Notes under the pieces: model-generated
What the model was told of the DNA's origin: nothing
Seen by the model: the letters and a program-made list of their open reading frames with translations, nothing else
Databases searched by the model: none
Translations under genes and position numbers: made by a program
Origin: TH-plancto1 sp031431195
Lineage (GTDB): Bacteria > Planctomycetota > Planctomycetia > Planctomycetales > Planctomycetaceae
NCBI GenBank assembly: GCA_031431195.1
Contig: JANPCU010000008.1
Span: 6,835 to 70,834 of the forward strand
Length of the DNA: 64,000 nt
Reading direction: 5' to 3'
Part shown: in pieces, positions 9,301-16,450 of the stretch
How the letters are laid out: each line of letters begins with the position of its first letter
Position numbering within the stretch: position 1 is the stretch's first letter

Positions 9301-10195
9301 CCGGGACAACCCGCTGACAGCCCGCGTGATTGCGAACCGGTTGTGGCTGCAACACTTCGGCGAGGGGATCGTCGACACGCCGTCTGACCTGGGAGCCAAT
9401 GGGGGTAAGCCGACGCATCCGGAGTTGCTGAACTGGCTGGCATGCGAGTTGATGGGGTTAGAGGTGAGAGGTGAGGGGGTAGTGACCGAGCCTCCGCTCA
9501 CTGACCACTCACCACTCACCACTCACCATTCACCCCGCCCCTGGTCCCTTAAGCACATCCATCGGCTGATCTGCCTCTCGGAGACTTATCGTCAGTCGAG
9601 CGCCCCGCGCGAGGATGGGGTGGCGATCGATGCCGCCAGTCGACTGCTGTGGCGATACCCCTCACGCCGCCTGGAGGCGGAGGCAATCCGCGATGCGATC
9701 CTCGCCGTCAGCGGACAGCTCGATCTCACCCCCGGCGGCGTGGGATTCGACCTCTTCGAAGCCAACACGAATTACGTGAAGGTCTACAATTCAAAACGCG
9801 ACTTCATCCGCGACGACTTTCGCCGCATGATCTACCAGTCGAAACCCCGCATGCAGTTGGAGGACACCTTCGGCACATTCGATTGCCCCGACGCCGGGCA
9901 GGTGACGCCGAAGCGGACGAGCAGTACGACGGCCTTGCAGGCCTTGAGTCTGCTCAACAGCCCGTTCTTGTTGCAGCAGTCGCAGGCGTTCGCGGAGCGA
10001 GTGGAGCAATCGGGAAGACGACAGGCTGGAAGCCTATCCCACGAAGAGCAAGTCGATCAGGCCTTCCAACTCGCCTTCGGGCGACCGGCGACCCTCGATG
10101 AACGAGCCGCCGCTGTGAAGCTGGTCGAGCAACACGGCCTGCCGATGCTCTGCCGGGCACTGTACAACACGCACGAGTTCGTGACCGTGCGGTAG
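6188..10195 (+). CDS. Planctomycete cytochrome / DUF1549 / DUF1553 protein with repeat-derived insertions
   Basis: 1335 residues if the GTG at 6188 is used; the start is unsure because residues about 30-45 come from repeat DNA, before a hydrophobic export signal (SLLVSLLLTWLWASVSLAA). Domains in order: a planctomycete cytochrome module with heme motif CISCH (about residue 82); DUF1549 (from AIDTFIRAKLADQHLAPN through the second heme-like motif CARCHSHKFDPIPQTDYY); a discoidin-like stretch (HLNDGIYGNSKSWISNEQGR); and DUF1553 (RRMALAEWLVSRDNPLTARV onward). These proteins are exported in Planctomycetota and often linked to polysaccharide use, but their reaction is unproven. Between about 8211 and 8674 roughly 155 codons of repeat DNA interrupt the join to the discoidin-like part, and smaller insertions occur near 9463 and 10013; all stay in frame. 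No DUF1501 gene adjoins it. Confidence 0.9.
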   Translation: MYSARLGMTSMGRATMDCDMERSRTPRSGASGICGPKRELGTEAKEWFTTVSLLVSLLLTWLWASVSLAADFNTDIRPILVQHCISCHGSQKQEGGLRLDQRGAALRGGDGYAPVIVAKSSDTSPLFQFVSREDADLKMPPKGPRLSAEEIQTLKEWIDAGAEWPDSAADIGQKSAHWSFQPLVRPAVPRSSVAPSTETPHAIDTFIRAKLADQHLAPNPPADRRTLIRRLSFDLLGVPPSPEEVAAFEADSDPLAYEKLVDRYLASPQFGERAARFWLDTVRFAESDGFETNQPRPNAWRYRDYVIDAFNRDLPYDQFVKQQLAGDQLGAGVATGFLVGGSWDRVKSPDPILTAQQRADELHDMVSTTGSVFLGLTVGCARCHSHKFDPIPQTDYYAMKAVFEGVLHGDREITIGQPAESEKRAAELHAQLAAIDAQLREFEPLASLRETHFIKPTDKERTVHLHLQPAPAIAKGTQRGAALDPGVGSHWPNLSAGYLYWKLPPKTDAFAWKPKLRGTYRFWTSWGCGHVSHSTDARYLLDRDGDLQTTDDQREILRANHQRFADGSDLIPEQPLWSGLKDAGVVELLPESVVLLRAGDDDKYVAADVAVFQAVVPAAPEDRPALRVPVTRDLNVERFAPVSAKHLRFTVLATSDVEPCIDELEVFASVDKTLSDLRLRTIRQIGLWNHGTHGIHGREEGRKWFEWITRSLRAASLYPEGVAQHRPGSRPQGAHPGYRSNAALNPEGVAPPLALVKVTSSTTECTTPSGLGETSPTLPGCATPSRPWAVLCNPVGVKQTVMTTLPLASLRLGVFALNSVLESSSGVTTENIALASLGTKATASGTYPNSDIHRLEHLNDGIYGNSKSWISNEQGRGWVQLEFTELREISEVRWSRDRASPPQFTDRVATQYTIETSLDGQTWTAVASSGDRLPLGMTVPGGRLIRAEGADAQLRFADLQARRASLAKELAPLVEKPKAYAGQFVNPPPTMRLSRGDVSQPKEAIAPASLSELGTPVTLPIDAPEAQRRMALAEWLVSRDNPLTARVIANRLWLQHFGEGIVDTPSDLGANGGKPTHPELLNWLACELMGLEVRGEGVVTEPPLTDHSPLTTHHSPRPWSLKHIHRLICLSETYRQSSAPREDGVAIDAASRLLWRYPSRRLEAEAIRDAILAVSGQLDLTPGGVGFDLFEANTNYVKVYNSKRDFIRDDFRRMIYQSKPRMQLEDTFGTFDCPDAGQVTPKRTSSTTALQALSLLNSPFLLQQSQAFAERVEQSGRRQAGSLSHEEQVDQAFQLAFGRPATLDERAAAVKLVEQHGLPMLCRALYNTHEFVTVR
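8211..8674. repeat. Composite repeat cluster inserted in frame inside the cytochrome gene
   Basis: Three repeat families are nested: ACCACGGAACACACGGAATA (about 8252-8271; same family as 51045-51115); two inverted units of about 100 bp built from CCCCGAAGGGGTTGCA, CCCAGGGTCGCGACC / CACCCTGGG and CAACCCTGAAGGGGTTGCAC (about 8341-8579; same family as 48151-48246 and 48787-48886); and GCGCCTTGGCGTCTTTGCGT (about 8618-8637; same family as 26823-26923). The reading frame stays open throughout. Confidence 0.88.
10013..10047. repeat. Single arm of a dispersed repeat inside the cytochrome gene
   Basis: GACAGGCTGGAAGCCTATCC here equals one arm of the inverted repeats at 14553-14677 and 24448-24508. 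It is read in frame as RRQAGSLSHEE within the DUF1553 region. Confidence 0.85.
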
Positions 10196-10392
10196 AGGCC
10201 CAGTCCGTGCCGCTTCCGACCCCGGCGGGGGTCACGGAAATTAGCCGGTGATGTCGCTACGCTCAACCACTGGCTATGCCCTGAATTCCCCTCGGGGAAA
10301 TGTCCGAGGCCATATCGATTCGTGTCTGCCCCGAGGATGTGAAAGCACTCGGTTCTCGATCTGTATCGAGACTTCGGGGACACGCCTCAATG

Positions 10393-10415
10393 ACGGGGAG
10401 ATGATTTCTCCCCGT
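10393..10415. terminator. Hairpin between convergent genes
   Basis: ACGGGGAGA and TCTCCCCGT form a 9-bp stem with a 5-nt loop between the convergent stops at 10195 and 10428. There is no clear T-run, so it may be a bidirectional terminator of the weak type or another repeat. Confidence 0.45.
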
Positions 10416-10427
10416 GTGCCATAGCTG

Positions 10428-11783
10428 TCAGTCGGCGTTCGAGGAGGCTCTCTCCTTAAGCGGTGTCGTCTTCCAATACCAGATCGCTGCTGTCGCACGT
10501 CCCAGGCCAGAGACGATAAACATCCAGCGAAACACCTCCAGCGGCGGCATGACGCCCTGCTGCGAATAGCGATCCAGCACCAGACCACCCAGCATCCCGG
10601 ACACAGCGGCCAGCAAGCCCCCGATCTGCCGGAACAACGACAGCTGAACCGAGTTGTCACTCCGGGGGGCCAGCTTCAGTCCCAAACTCGGCTGGGCCAC
10701 ATTCACCATCCCAAACAACCCCCAGACGACATAGGCGGCCATCAGCCAGGCCGGGCCATACCACGTCGCCATCCACCAGCACCCCATCGCCAGACTCAAA
10801 CCCACTAACCCGCCCACCATGATTTTGCGGTCATGGCCACGATCTACCAACCACCCCGACAACCCCGCCAGCGGAATTTGCAACAGCAGCATCACGCTCA
10901 GCATGCCGTAATAGTCCAGCTGTGAAACCTTCAGAACGTTCGCGCTGAACTGGAACTGAGCCGTCTGCGTCAGCCCCTGAAAGAACGACAGCTGCCAGCA
11001 TCCGAAGAGGAAGCGGCGGAAGGTCGGGTCCGAGAAGGCGAGCCTGATTTGCGGGCTGATCGACTGCCAGAGTGTGGGCGTGATGTACGACGGACATCCT
11101 TGTCCGTCGCGCGGGGGCGAGGTGCTGTGTTCACACACCCTCTCTCCCGCTCTCAACCCGATCAACGGCAGTATCGACGCCAAACACAACACCCCGCCCA
11201 GACCAAACAACACCAGATAGGCGTTGAGCTTATCACCCGCTGGCCACAACTTCGTCCGGTCAAAAATTGCCGCCGCGTTGTAGGTCATGCACACCGTGAC
11301 CAGCGAAATCGCCATCGACCGCCGAGCCAACAGCTTCCCCCACTGAACCTCCGGAACAAGGTCAGACAGCCAGGACAAGTAAGCCGTGTACGAAACGCCT
11401 TGCAGTAGATACCAGACCGCGAGTAAGCCGATGATCGCCGGGATCGCTCCGGAAGTTCCCGGCACCATCCCCGCGTACACCAATCCGGGAATCGCGAGCG
11501 CCGCCAGCCGCGCCAGCACGAGCGACACCCACCACACCGTCTTGCGTCCGCCCCCGCGAATCACCAGCCAACGTGTGACCACCGCTAGCGACTCCGCCGC
11601 CTCGGGAGTGACTTGCAAGACCGCCAGCGCGACGGCGAACCCCTGGCAGAATGGGTTCGCGAAGTAGTTCAAAAAACCGCCCGTGGTCAGCGCGTGGCCC
11701 GCAGAAAAGAGCAACTGACCGAGAAGCACCCGGCGGATGACGGATCGGCTCATGAGTGACTGTGACATGAATTCCACGGACAT
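10428..11783 (-). CDS. MFS-like multi-pass transporter
   Basis: 451 residues from the ATG at 11783, which follows AAAGGG. An upstream in-frame ATG at 11930 is rejected because its first 49 residues would be translated REP repeat. About 12 membrane helices are visible, with the short loops and charged cytoplasmic linkers (GGGRKTVWW; DRGHDRKIMVGG) of a major-facilitator transporter. The substrate cannot be told. The central loop (PRDGQGCPSY) is coded by a palindromic repeat at 11085-11110 that also occurs in two other genes. The start region abuts the REP-bounded transposase unit, which is divergently placed, so its promoter must lie within or beside that unit. Confidence 0.8.
   Translation of the reverse strand: MSVEFMSQSLMSRSVIRRVLLGQLLFSAGHALTTGGFLNYFANPFCQGFAVALAVLQVTPEAAESLAVVTRWLVIRGGGRKTVWWVSLVLARLAALAIPGLVYAGMVPGTSGAIPAIIGLLAVWYLLQGVSYTAYLSWLSDLVPEVQWGKLLARRSMAISLVTVCMTYNAAAIFDRTKLWPAGDKLNAYLVLFGLGGVLCLASILPLIGLRAGERVCEHSTSPPRDGQGCPSYITPTLWQSISPQIRLAFSDPTFRRFLFGCWQLSFFQGLTQTAQFQFSANVLKVSQLDYYGMLSVMLLLQIPLAGLSGWLVDRGHDRKIMVGGLVGLSLAMGCWWMATWYGPAWLMAAYVVWGLFGMVNVAQPSLGLKLAPRSDNSVQLSLFRQIGGLLAAVSGMLGGLVLDRYSQQGVMPPLEVFRWMFIVSGLGRATAAIWYWKTTPLKERASSNAD
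11085..11110. repeat. Intragenic palindrome in MFS gene
   Basis: Core GACGGACATCCTTGTCCGTC, the same as the copies at 702-770 and 53633-53658. On the gene strand it is read as RDGQGCPSY, in the large central cytoplasmic loop, where an insertion would be least harmful. Confidence 0.9.
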
Positions 11784-11794
11784 CAACCCTTTCT

Positions 11795-11902
11795 GTGAGC
11801 GACCGGGCGCTAGCCCTCGGCTCTTCTCACCGTGTATAAATTCAGATGCCCGGGATCTGGAACATTGCTCAAAAAGTCGAGGGCTAGCGCCCAGTCGCTC
11901 AC
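11795..11902. repeat. Left REP pair (inverted repeat) of transposase unit
   Basis: A 108-bp unit begins GTGAGCGACCGGGCGCTAGC and ends GCTAGCGCCCAGTCGCTCAC, so two REPs face each other. The spacer holds CACCGTGTATAA and CTGGAACATTGCTCA. The reverse complement of 12387-12496 matches it along nearly the whole length, spacer included. Confidence 0.93.
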
Positions 11903-11937
11903 GAGGAGATACCATCAACGATCCTATCACTTATTTT

Positions 11938-12390
11938 ATGACTTGGACAACCTACGGCACATGGTTGCCCGGCGATGCTCGCGGTTGGCAAAAGACGACC
12001 GCCGGACCACAGCTGGCACGACCTCAACTCGAAGAGTGGTGCCGCAGCCGCATGGGAGAGAAGCCTTTTCTCCTGAATGATGACCAGCGTTTTCGGGTGG
12101 AAGCTGTATGCCGAGAACATGCTGCGATTCGTGGCTGGGTATTGCACGCTATCACCGTCAGGTCGAACCATGTCTACATTGTAGTGACTGCGGATAAACC
12201 ACCCCAACTCGTCCGAGATCAGTTCAAAGCCAACGCAACTCGGGTTCTGCGTCAGCCACCGGGAGCGATCGATCAAGAAAAAGTCTGGACGAGAGGCGGG
12301 GACTGCGAAATTGTTGACAGCGAGGCGAATATCGAACGCGTCATTCAATACGTGAGCGAAGCCCAAGACCGAAAAGACAGAGATCCGTGA
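11938..12390 (+). CDS. REP-associated tyrosine transposase (Y1/HUH family, RAYT-like)
   Basis: 150 residues from ATG 11938. The core is the planctomycete RAYT type: TYGTWLPGDARGW near the start, SNHVYIVVTA at the HUH site (His78-Val-Tyr80) and a C-terminal IQYVSEAQDRKDR with candidate catalytic Tyr138. The second His of the HUH pair is Tyr here, which may weaken metal binding. Family alignment suggests translation should begin about eight residues earlier (INDPITYF); there a GAGGAG site is followed at 5 nt by ATC (11914), so either a rare ATC start is used or the original ATG mutated. The stop codon lies within the right-hand REP. RAYTs are single-strand nucleases thought to spread REP sequences; its position between matching REP pairs supports that role here. 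Confidence 0.82.
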   Translation: MTWTTYGTWLPGDARGWQKTTAGPQLARPQLEEWCRSRMGEKPFLLNDDQRFRVEAVCREHAAIRGWVLHAITVRSNHVYIVVTADKPPQLVRDQFKANATRVLRQPPGAIDQEKVWTRGGDCEIVDSEANIERVIQYVSEAQDRKDRDP

Positions 12391-12496
12391 GCGACCGGGC
12401 GCTAGCCCTCGGCTCTTCTGAGCGATGTTCCAGTAACCGGGTGTTTCCTCGTTATACACGGTGAGAAGAGCCGAGGGCTAGCGCCCAGTCGCTCAC
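12387..12496. repeat. Right REP pair (inverted repeat) of transposase unit
   Basis: A 110-bp unit that is the reverse complement of 11795-11902, including the inner TTATACACGGTGAGAAGAGC and GAGCGATGTTCCAG. It contains the transposase stop codon at its left end and finishes two bases before the stop codon of the convergent Ldh gene. Confidence 0.93.
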
Positions 12497-12498
12497 TG

Positions 12499-13548
12499 CT
12501 AGAACACTGGGGCATCAATCCCCGACAGCGTGGCTGCCAATCGCAGCTTCTCTTTGACATCTTCCGGCAGCTGAATCCCGTCGACGAGGGCCTTGCGGCG
12601 TAGACTCCATTCGCGCTCGCCGGGGAGCAAGACTCGCTCGACTCCCTCAGCGGTCGGAGCGGCGTGAATCTCGTCGGAGATGTGCTTGATCCGGGCGGCG
12701 AACGCGGACGGCTCGGCGATGGCAGCGACATCGATCACGATGAACCCTGCGTTGTGCCGCGAGGGAAGACTTGCCTCGTCAAACATCCATGTCCCCACCT
12801 GCCACGTCATCGCTCCGCCGGGAAGAACCGCCGACAAGATCTCCGCCCACAGCCCCAAGCCATACCCCTTGTACCCCGCCATCGGAGCCAGCGACGCCCG
12901 CTTGGGATACAGAGTCCCATCGGTCGTCGGCTTCCCGTCCTGGTCAATCAACCATGTCGGCGGAATCGCCTCACCGCGCTGATGGGCGGCATACACCTTG
13001 CCCCCCGCCACAGCGGCGGTCGCCATGTCGAGCAGGATCGGGTCGCCGCCCAGCACGGGCACTCCATAGGCATACGGATTGCTCCCCAGCACCGGCCCCC
13101 GCGATCCTGGCCCGGCGACGCTGGGAATATCATTCCCGACGACGTGACAGATGAACCCCGCCCGTGCGGCATGAGCTGCGAAGTACCCCGCCGCTCCGAT
13201 GTGCCCGGCATTCCGCAAGCCGACATACGCGACCCCCACAGTGCGAGCCTTGGCGAGGGCCGTCTCGGTCGCAAACATGCCGCTCACTTGCCCGAGCGTC
13301 GAGTCCCCGTCAATCACCGCCCAGCCGGGCCCCTGACGCTCAATCCGTGGGGTTCCGGCCACACGATACCCGCCCCCTTTGAGCCGGTTGATATACCCAC
13401 TCAGCAGCTTCGTTCCGTGAGTAAAGACTCCCATCGAGTCCGTGGTCACCAACGCCTCAGCTGTCGTCCCCGCATCCCTGTCGGACATCCCGATCTGGGT
13501 GAGGGCACGAACACAAAACGAGTGCAGCGCAGCCACTGAGATCGGCAT
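12499..13548 (-). CDS. Ldh-family NAD(P)-dependent oxidoreductase (malate/L-lactate dehydrogenase type)
   Basis: 349 residues from ATG 13548, preceded by GGAG with an 8-nt gap; a longer frame to 13638 is not needed. The family pattern is clear: THGTKLLSGYINRLKGGG, the NAD-site region GLRNAGHIGAAGYFA, SRGPVLGSNPYAYGVP, LLDMATAAVAGGK and MAGYKGYGLGLWAEILSAVLPGG. Members reduce or oxidise 2-keto/2-hydroxy acids such as malate, L-lactate, ureidoglycolate or sugar-derived acids in the cytoplasm; the exact substrate cannot be read from sequence. It is convergent with the transposase, whose REP ends at its stop codon. No operon partner. Confidence 0.9.
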   Translation of the reverse strand: MPISVAALHSFCVRALTQIGMSDRDAGTTAEALVTTDSMGVFTHGTKLLSGYINRLKGGGYRVAGTPRIERQGPGWAVIDGDSTLGQVSGMFATETALAKARTVGVAYVGLRNAGHIGAAGYFAAHAARAGFICHVVGNDIPSVAGPGSRGPVLGSNPYAYGVPVLGGDPILLDMATAAVAGGKVYAAHQRGEAIPPTWLIDQDGKPTTDGTLYPKRASLAPMAGYKGYGLGLWAEILSAVLPGGAMTWQVGTWMFDEASLPSRHNAGFIVIDVAAIAEPSAFAARIKHISDEIHAAPTAEGVERVLLPGEREWSLRRKALVDGIQLPEDVKEKLRLAATLSGIDAPVF

Positions 13549-13787
13549 GACAAGTTCTCCATCGAGGCGGTCCCCAAAATTCACCCGTACGGACGGATCG
13601 TGAACTGGCGAGAGGTAGACTGTCAATGAACGACTCACATCAGTGCTGGGATCCGTGAGTTCAATCCATGGTGCCCGCCACGAATGGCCACTGACAACTT
13701 TCCTCTGACCCGTTACGATTCCGTCCCAGACAGAGCGAGTTGGTGCCTCAACGGCTGGCTGTCTCTCCGAAAGTCTGGAGCCCTTGC

Positions 13788-14555
13788 ATGCGAACCATTG
13801 GTGTCATCCCCGCCCGGTTGAAGTCGACTCGGCTGCCTCGCAAACTTCTGCTGGATACGACAGGCAAGCCGCTCTTGCAGTACGCGTGGGAGGCGGCGTG
13901 CCAGGCGAGTGAGCTGTCCGAGGTCATCATCGCCAGCGACAGCGAGGAAATCACCGCGGTCGCGCGCGGTTTCGGAGCCCGTGTCGAGATGACCGGGGAC
14001 CACCCCAGCGGCACGGATCGCATCGCCGAGGTCGTTAAACGGGTCTGCCCCGATGCCGAATTGATCGTCAATCTCCAAGGGGACGAGCCCGACCTCAAAC
14101 CGGAAAGCATTAACCAACTCGTGCGTCTCATCTCGGGTCGACCCGAAGTCGAGATGGCCACGCTCGCCACCCCCATTTACAGTTTGACCGTCCTCCACGA
14201 CCCCAGCTGTGTTAAAGTGGTCCGTGCGGCGGACGGGCGGGCGTTGTACTTTAGCCGGGCGACGATCCCGTTCATGCGAGACGGCAGTCCCGACGACTTG
14301 CTGGCGGACCAAGACCAGAGCGGCCAGCCGCTGACGCCGTGGCTGTTGCACTTGGGGATCTACGCGTACCGTCGGGAGTTCCTGCTGCGACTGACGCAGA
14401 TGCCACCATCGCGGTTGGAGCAGTTGGAGAAGCTGGAACAACTTCGGGCGTTGGAGGCGGGGGCTTCGATTCTGGTGCAGGTGGTGGCAGAGCGTTCAGT
14501 TGGAATCGACACGCCCGCCGATTATGCTCAGTTCGTCGCCAAGCACCGGCGATAG
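13788..14555 (+). CDS. kdsB: 3-deoxy-manno-octulosonate cytidylyltransferase
   Basis: 255 residues from ATG 13788, with GGAG 7 nt upstream; an in-frame ATG at 13740 adds an unlikely 16 residues. It opens RTIGVIPARLKSTRLPRK, the nucleotidyltransferase signature, followed by SDSEEI, GDHPSGTDRIAEV, LQGDEPDL and LGIYAYRREFL, all standard for KdsB. It makes CMP-KDO from CTP and KDO for lipopolysaccharide core synthesis in the cytoplasm. Placement upstream of pyrG, which makes CTP, is a common and functionally sensible pairing, although 218 bp of repeat and hairpin DNA separate them. Confidence 0.95.
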   Translation: MRTIGVIPARLKSTRLPRKLLLDTTGKPLLQYAWEAACQASELSEVIIASDSEEITAVARGFGARVEMTGDHPSGTDRIAEVVKRVCPDAELIVNLQGDEPDLKPESINQLVRLISGRPEVEMATLATPIYSLTVLHDPSCVKVVRAADGRALYFSRATIPFMRDGSPDDLLADQDQSGQPLTPWLLHLGIYAYRREFLLRLTQMPPSRLEQLEKLEQLRALEAGASILVQVVAERSVGIDTPADYAQFVAKHRR

Positions 14556-14677
14556 TGGGATAGGCTTCCAGCCTGTCATTCCAGCAATCGACGATGCGGA
14601 GACTTCCGAAGTCTTCGGAGACTTCGGAAGTCTGGCTCGTGACCAACGGCATGACAGGCTGGAAGCCTATCCCACGG
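14553..14677. repeat. Inverted repeat with nested palindrome between kdsB and pyrG
   Basis: Outer arms GTGGGATAGGCTTCCAGCCT (14553-14572, overlapping the kdsB stop) and GACAGGCTGGAAGCCTATCC (from about 14653) enclose a second palindrome, GACTTCCGAAGTCTTCGGAG with GACTTCGGAAGTCTGG (14601-14635). Outer family: also 24448-24508 and 10013-10047. Inner family: also 26414-26447, 30214-30271 and 38608-38643. Confidence 0.9.
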
Positions 14678-14690
14678 ACTGATTCACCAC

Positions 14691-14714
14691 ACGGGGGACG
14701 CCTGCGTCCCCCGT
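14691..14714 (+). terminator. Strong hairpin upstream of pyrG
   Basis: ACGGGGGACG and CGTCCCCCGT form a near-perfect stem, followed by TTGTCTTTT. It could end kdsB transcription or attenuate pyrG; it may equally be another dispersed palindrome. Confidence 0.5.
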
Positions 14715-14773
14715 TGTCTTTTGCAGTTGCCGCGATTCCCGTATGGCCACGGAATCGCAGCGGAGACTCGACC

Positions 14774-16402
14774 ATGAGCATCACCAAGACCAAACACATC
14801 TTTGTGACCGGTGGCGTCGTCAGCTCCTTGGGCAAGGGACTGACGGCAGCCTCGCTGGCGATGCTGCTGGAGCGGCGCGGTCTGCGGGTGCGGATGCAGA
14901 AGCTCGACCCGTACATCAACGTCGATCCGGGCACGATGAGCCCCTACGAGCACGGCGAGGTGTACGTCCTCGACGATGGGGCCGAGACCGACCTCGACCT
15001 CGGTCACTACGAGCGGTTCACCAACGGCCCGCTGTCGCGGAAATCGAACTCCACGACCGGGCGGATCTATCTGAATGTGATCGAGAAGGAACGCCGGGGC
15101 GCGTACCTGGGCGAGACCGTGCAGGTCATCCCGCACATCACCGACGAGATCAAGCGGGCCGTCCTCGATTGCGGCGGCCCCGATGTCGATGTGGTCATCA
15201 CCGAACTCGGCGGAACCGTCGGCGATATCGAAAGCCAGCCGTTTCTCGAAGCGATTCGCCAGATCCCCATCAAGATCGGTAAGCAGAACTGTCTATTCAT
15301 TCACCTGACCCTGTTGCCGTACCTCAAGGCCGCTAAGGAGGCCAAGACCAAGCCGACTCAGCACAGCGTCGGTCAGTTGCGGCAGATCGGCATCCAGCCC
15401 GACATCCTCATCGTGCGCACGGAGAAACCCCTGGGTGGAAATTTCGCCGAGAAGATCGCCCTGTTTTGCAACGTGGAACAGCGGGCCGTTATCGAAGAGC
15501 CCGACAGCGTGAACTCGATCTACGAGGTGCCGCTCGGGCTGGCCGCATCGAAGTGCGATGAACTCATCCTGGAAAAGCTGCAACTGACCGCTGGCGAGTT
15601 GAACCTGGACGACTGGAAAGAGATGGTCCAGAAGATCATTAAGCCGGATCATCATGTCACGATCGGAGTGGTCGGCAAGTACATCGAACACCGCGATGCG
15701 TACAAGTCGATCTATGAGTCGCTGACCCACGGGGGCATGAAGCTTTCGACCCGTGTGTCGTTCCGTCGGATTGAATCGGACGAACTGACGGAGGCAAACG
15801 CCGAGGGACTGCTCGGCGGTCTGCACGGCATCCTGGTCCCCGGCGGGTTCGGTCATCGTGGGATCGAAGGCAAGATCGAGGCGATTCGCTATGCACGGCT
15901 GAACGAGATCCCGTACTTCGGAGTTTGCCTGGGGATGCAGACGGCGGTCATTGAGTTCTCTCGAAACGTGGCCAACCTGACAGGTGCCAACAGCACCGAG
16001 TTCGATGACGGGACCCTGCACCCGGTGATCTGCCTGCTCGAAGCCCAGCGCGAGGTGAAGGAGAAGGGGGCCACCATGCGGTTGGGCTCGCAGCCGTGCC
16101 ACTTGCTTCCCGGTTCGAAGGCGGCGATCGCATACGGCCAGACCGAGATCCACGAACGCCACCGCCATCGCTACGAGTTCAACCCCGCCTACCGCGAGCG
16201 GCTCGAAGCGGCGGGCCTGCGAATTACGGGCAATAGTCCGGACGGGACACTGGCCGAAATCGTCGAGCTGCCTACACATCCTTGGTTCGTCGGGGTGCAG
16301 TTCCACCCCGAGTTCAAGTCGAAGCCCCTGGCCCCGCACCCTCTGTTCGCAGGCTTCGTCGAAGCGGCTCTGCATAAGATGCAGAACCGGTCCCTGGGAT
16401 AA
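14774..16402 (+). CDS. pyrG: CTP synthase
   Basis: 542 residues from ATG 14774, preceded by GGAG with 8-nt spacing. The N-terminal synthetase domain starts KHIFVTGGVVSSLGKGLTAA (P-loop) and holds QKLDPYINVDPGTMSPYEHG and DLDLGHYERF. The C-terminal class I glutamine amidotransferase domain has VPGGFGHRG, the nucleophile Cys in FGVCLGMQ and the His/Glu pair in FHPEF. It converts UTP, ATP and glutamine to CTP in the cytoplasm. The length matches the family. A hairpin at 16411-16436 separates it from hemH. Confidence 0.98.
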   Translation: MSITKTKHIFVTGGVVSSLGKGLTAASLAMLLERRGLRVRMQKLDPYINVDPGTMSPYEHGEVYVLDDGAETDLDLGHYERFTNGPLSRKSNSTTGRIYLNVIEKERRGAYLGETVQVIPHITDEIKRAVLDCGGPDVDVVITELGGTVGDIESQPFLEAIRQIPIKIGKQNCLFIHLTLLPYLKAAKEAKTKPTQHSVGQLRQIGIQPDILIVRTEKPLGGNFAEKIALFCNVEQRAVIEEPDSVNSIYEVPLGLAASKCDELILEKLQLTAGELNLDDWKEMVQKIIKPDHHVTIGVVGKYIEHRDAYKSIYESLTHGGMKLSTRVSFRRIESDELTEANAEGLLGGLHGILVPGGFGHRGIEGKIEAIRYARLNEIPYFGVCLGMQTAVIEFSRNVANLTGANSTEFDDGTLHPVICLLEAQREVKEKGATMRLGSQPCHLLPGSKAAIAYGQTEIHERHRHRYEFNPAYRERLEAAGLRITGNSPDGTLAEIVELPTHPWFVGVQFHPEFKSKPLAPHPLFAGFVEAALHKMQNRSLG

Positions 16403-16410
16403 ACCACTAA

Positions 16411-16436
16411 AGCCCAGGGGTTGCCACCCCTGGGCT
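16411..16436. terminator. Hairpin between pyrG and hemH
   Basis: AGCCCAGGGG and CCCCTGGGCT form a perfect 10-bp stem with a 6-nt loop TTGCCA, just after the pyrG stop. A sister hairpin lies at 35447-35470. It may terminate pyrG or be a small dispersed element. Confidence 0.6.
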
Positions 16437-16450
16437 GTCTGGAGCCGCTC

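Noticed and set aside
11737..11913. 59-residue N-terminal extension of the RAYT
   Set aside because: Also translated REP; family proteins begin near INDPITYF.
11784..11930. 49-residue N-terminal extension of the MFS-like protein
   Set aside because: It is translated REP sequence (SPRERLGASPRLF), and a better start with AAAGGG lies at 11783.
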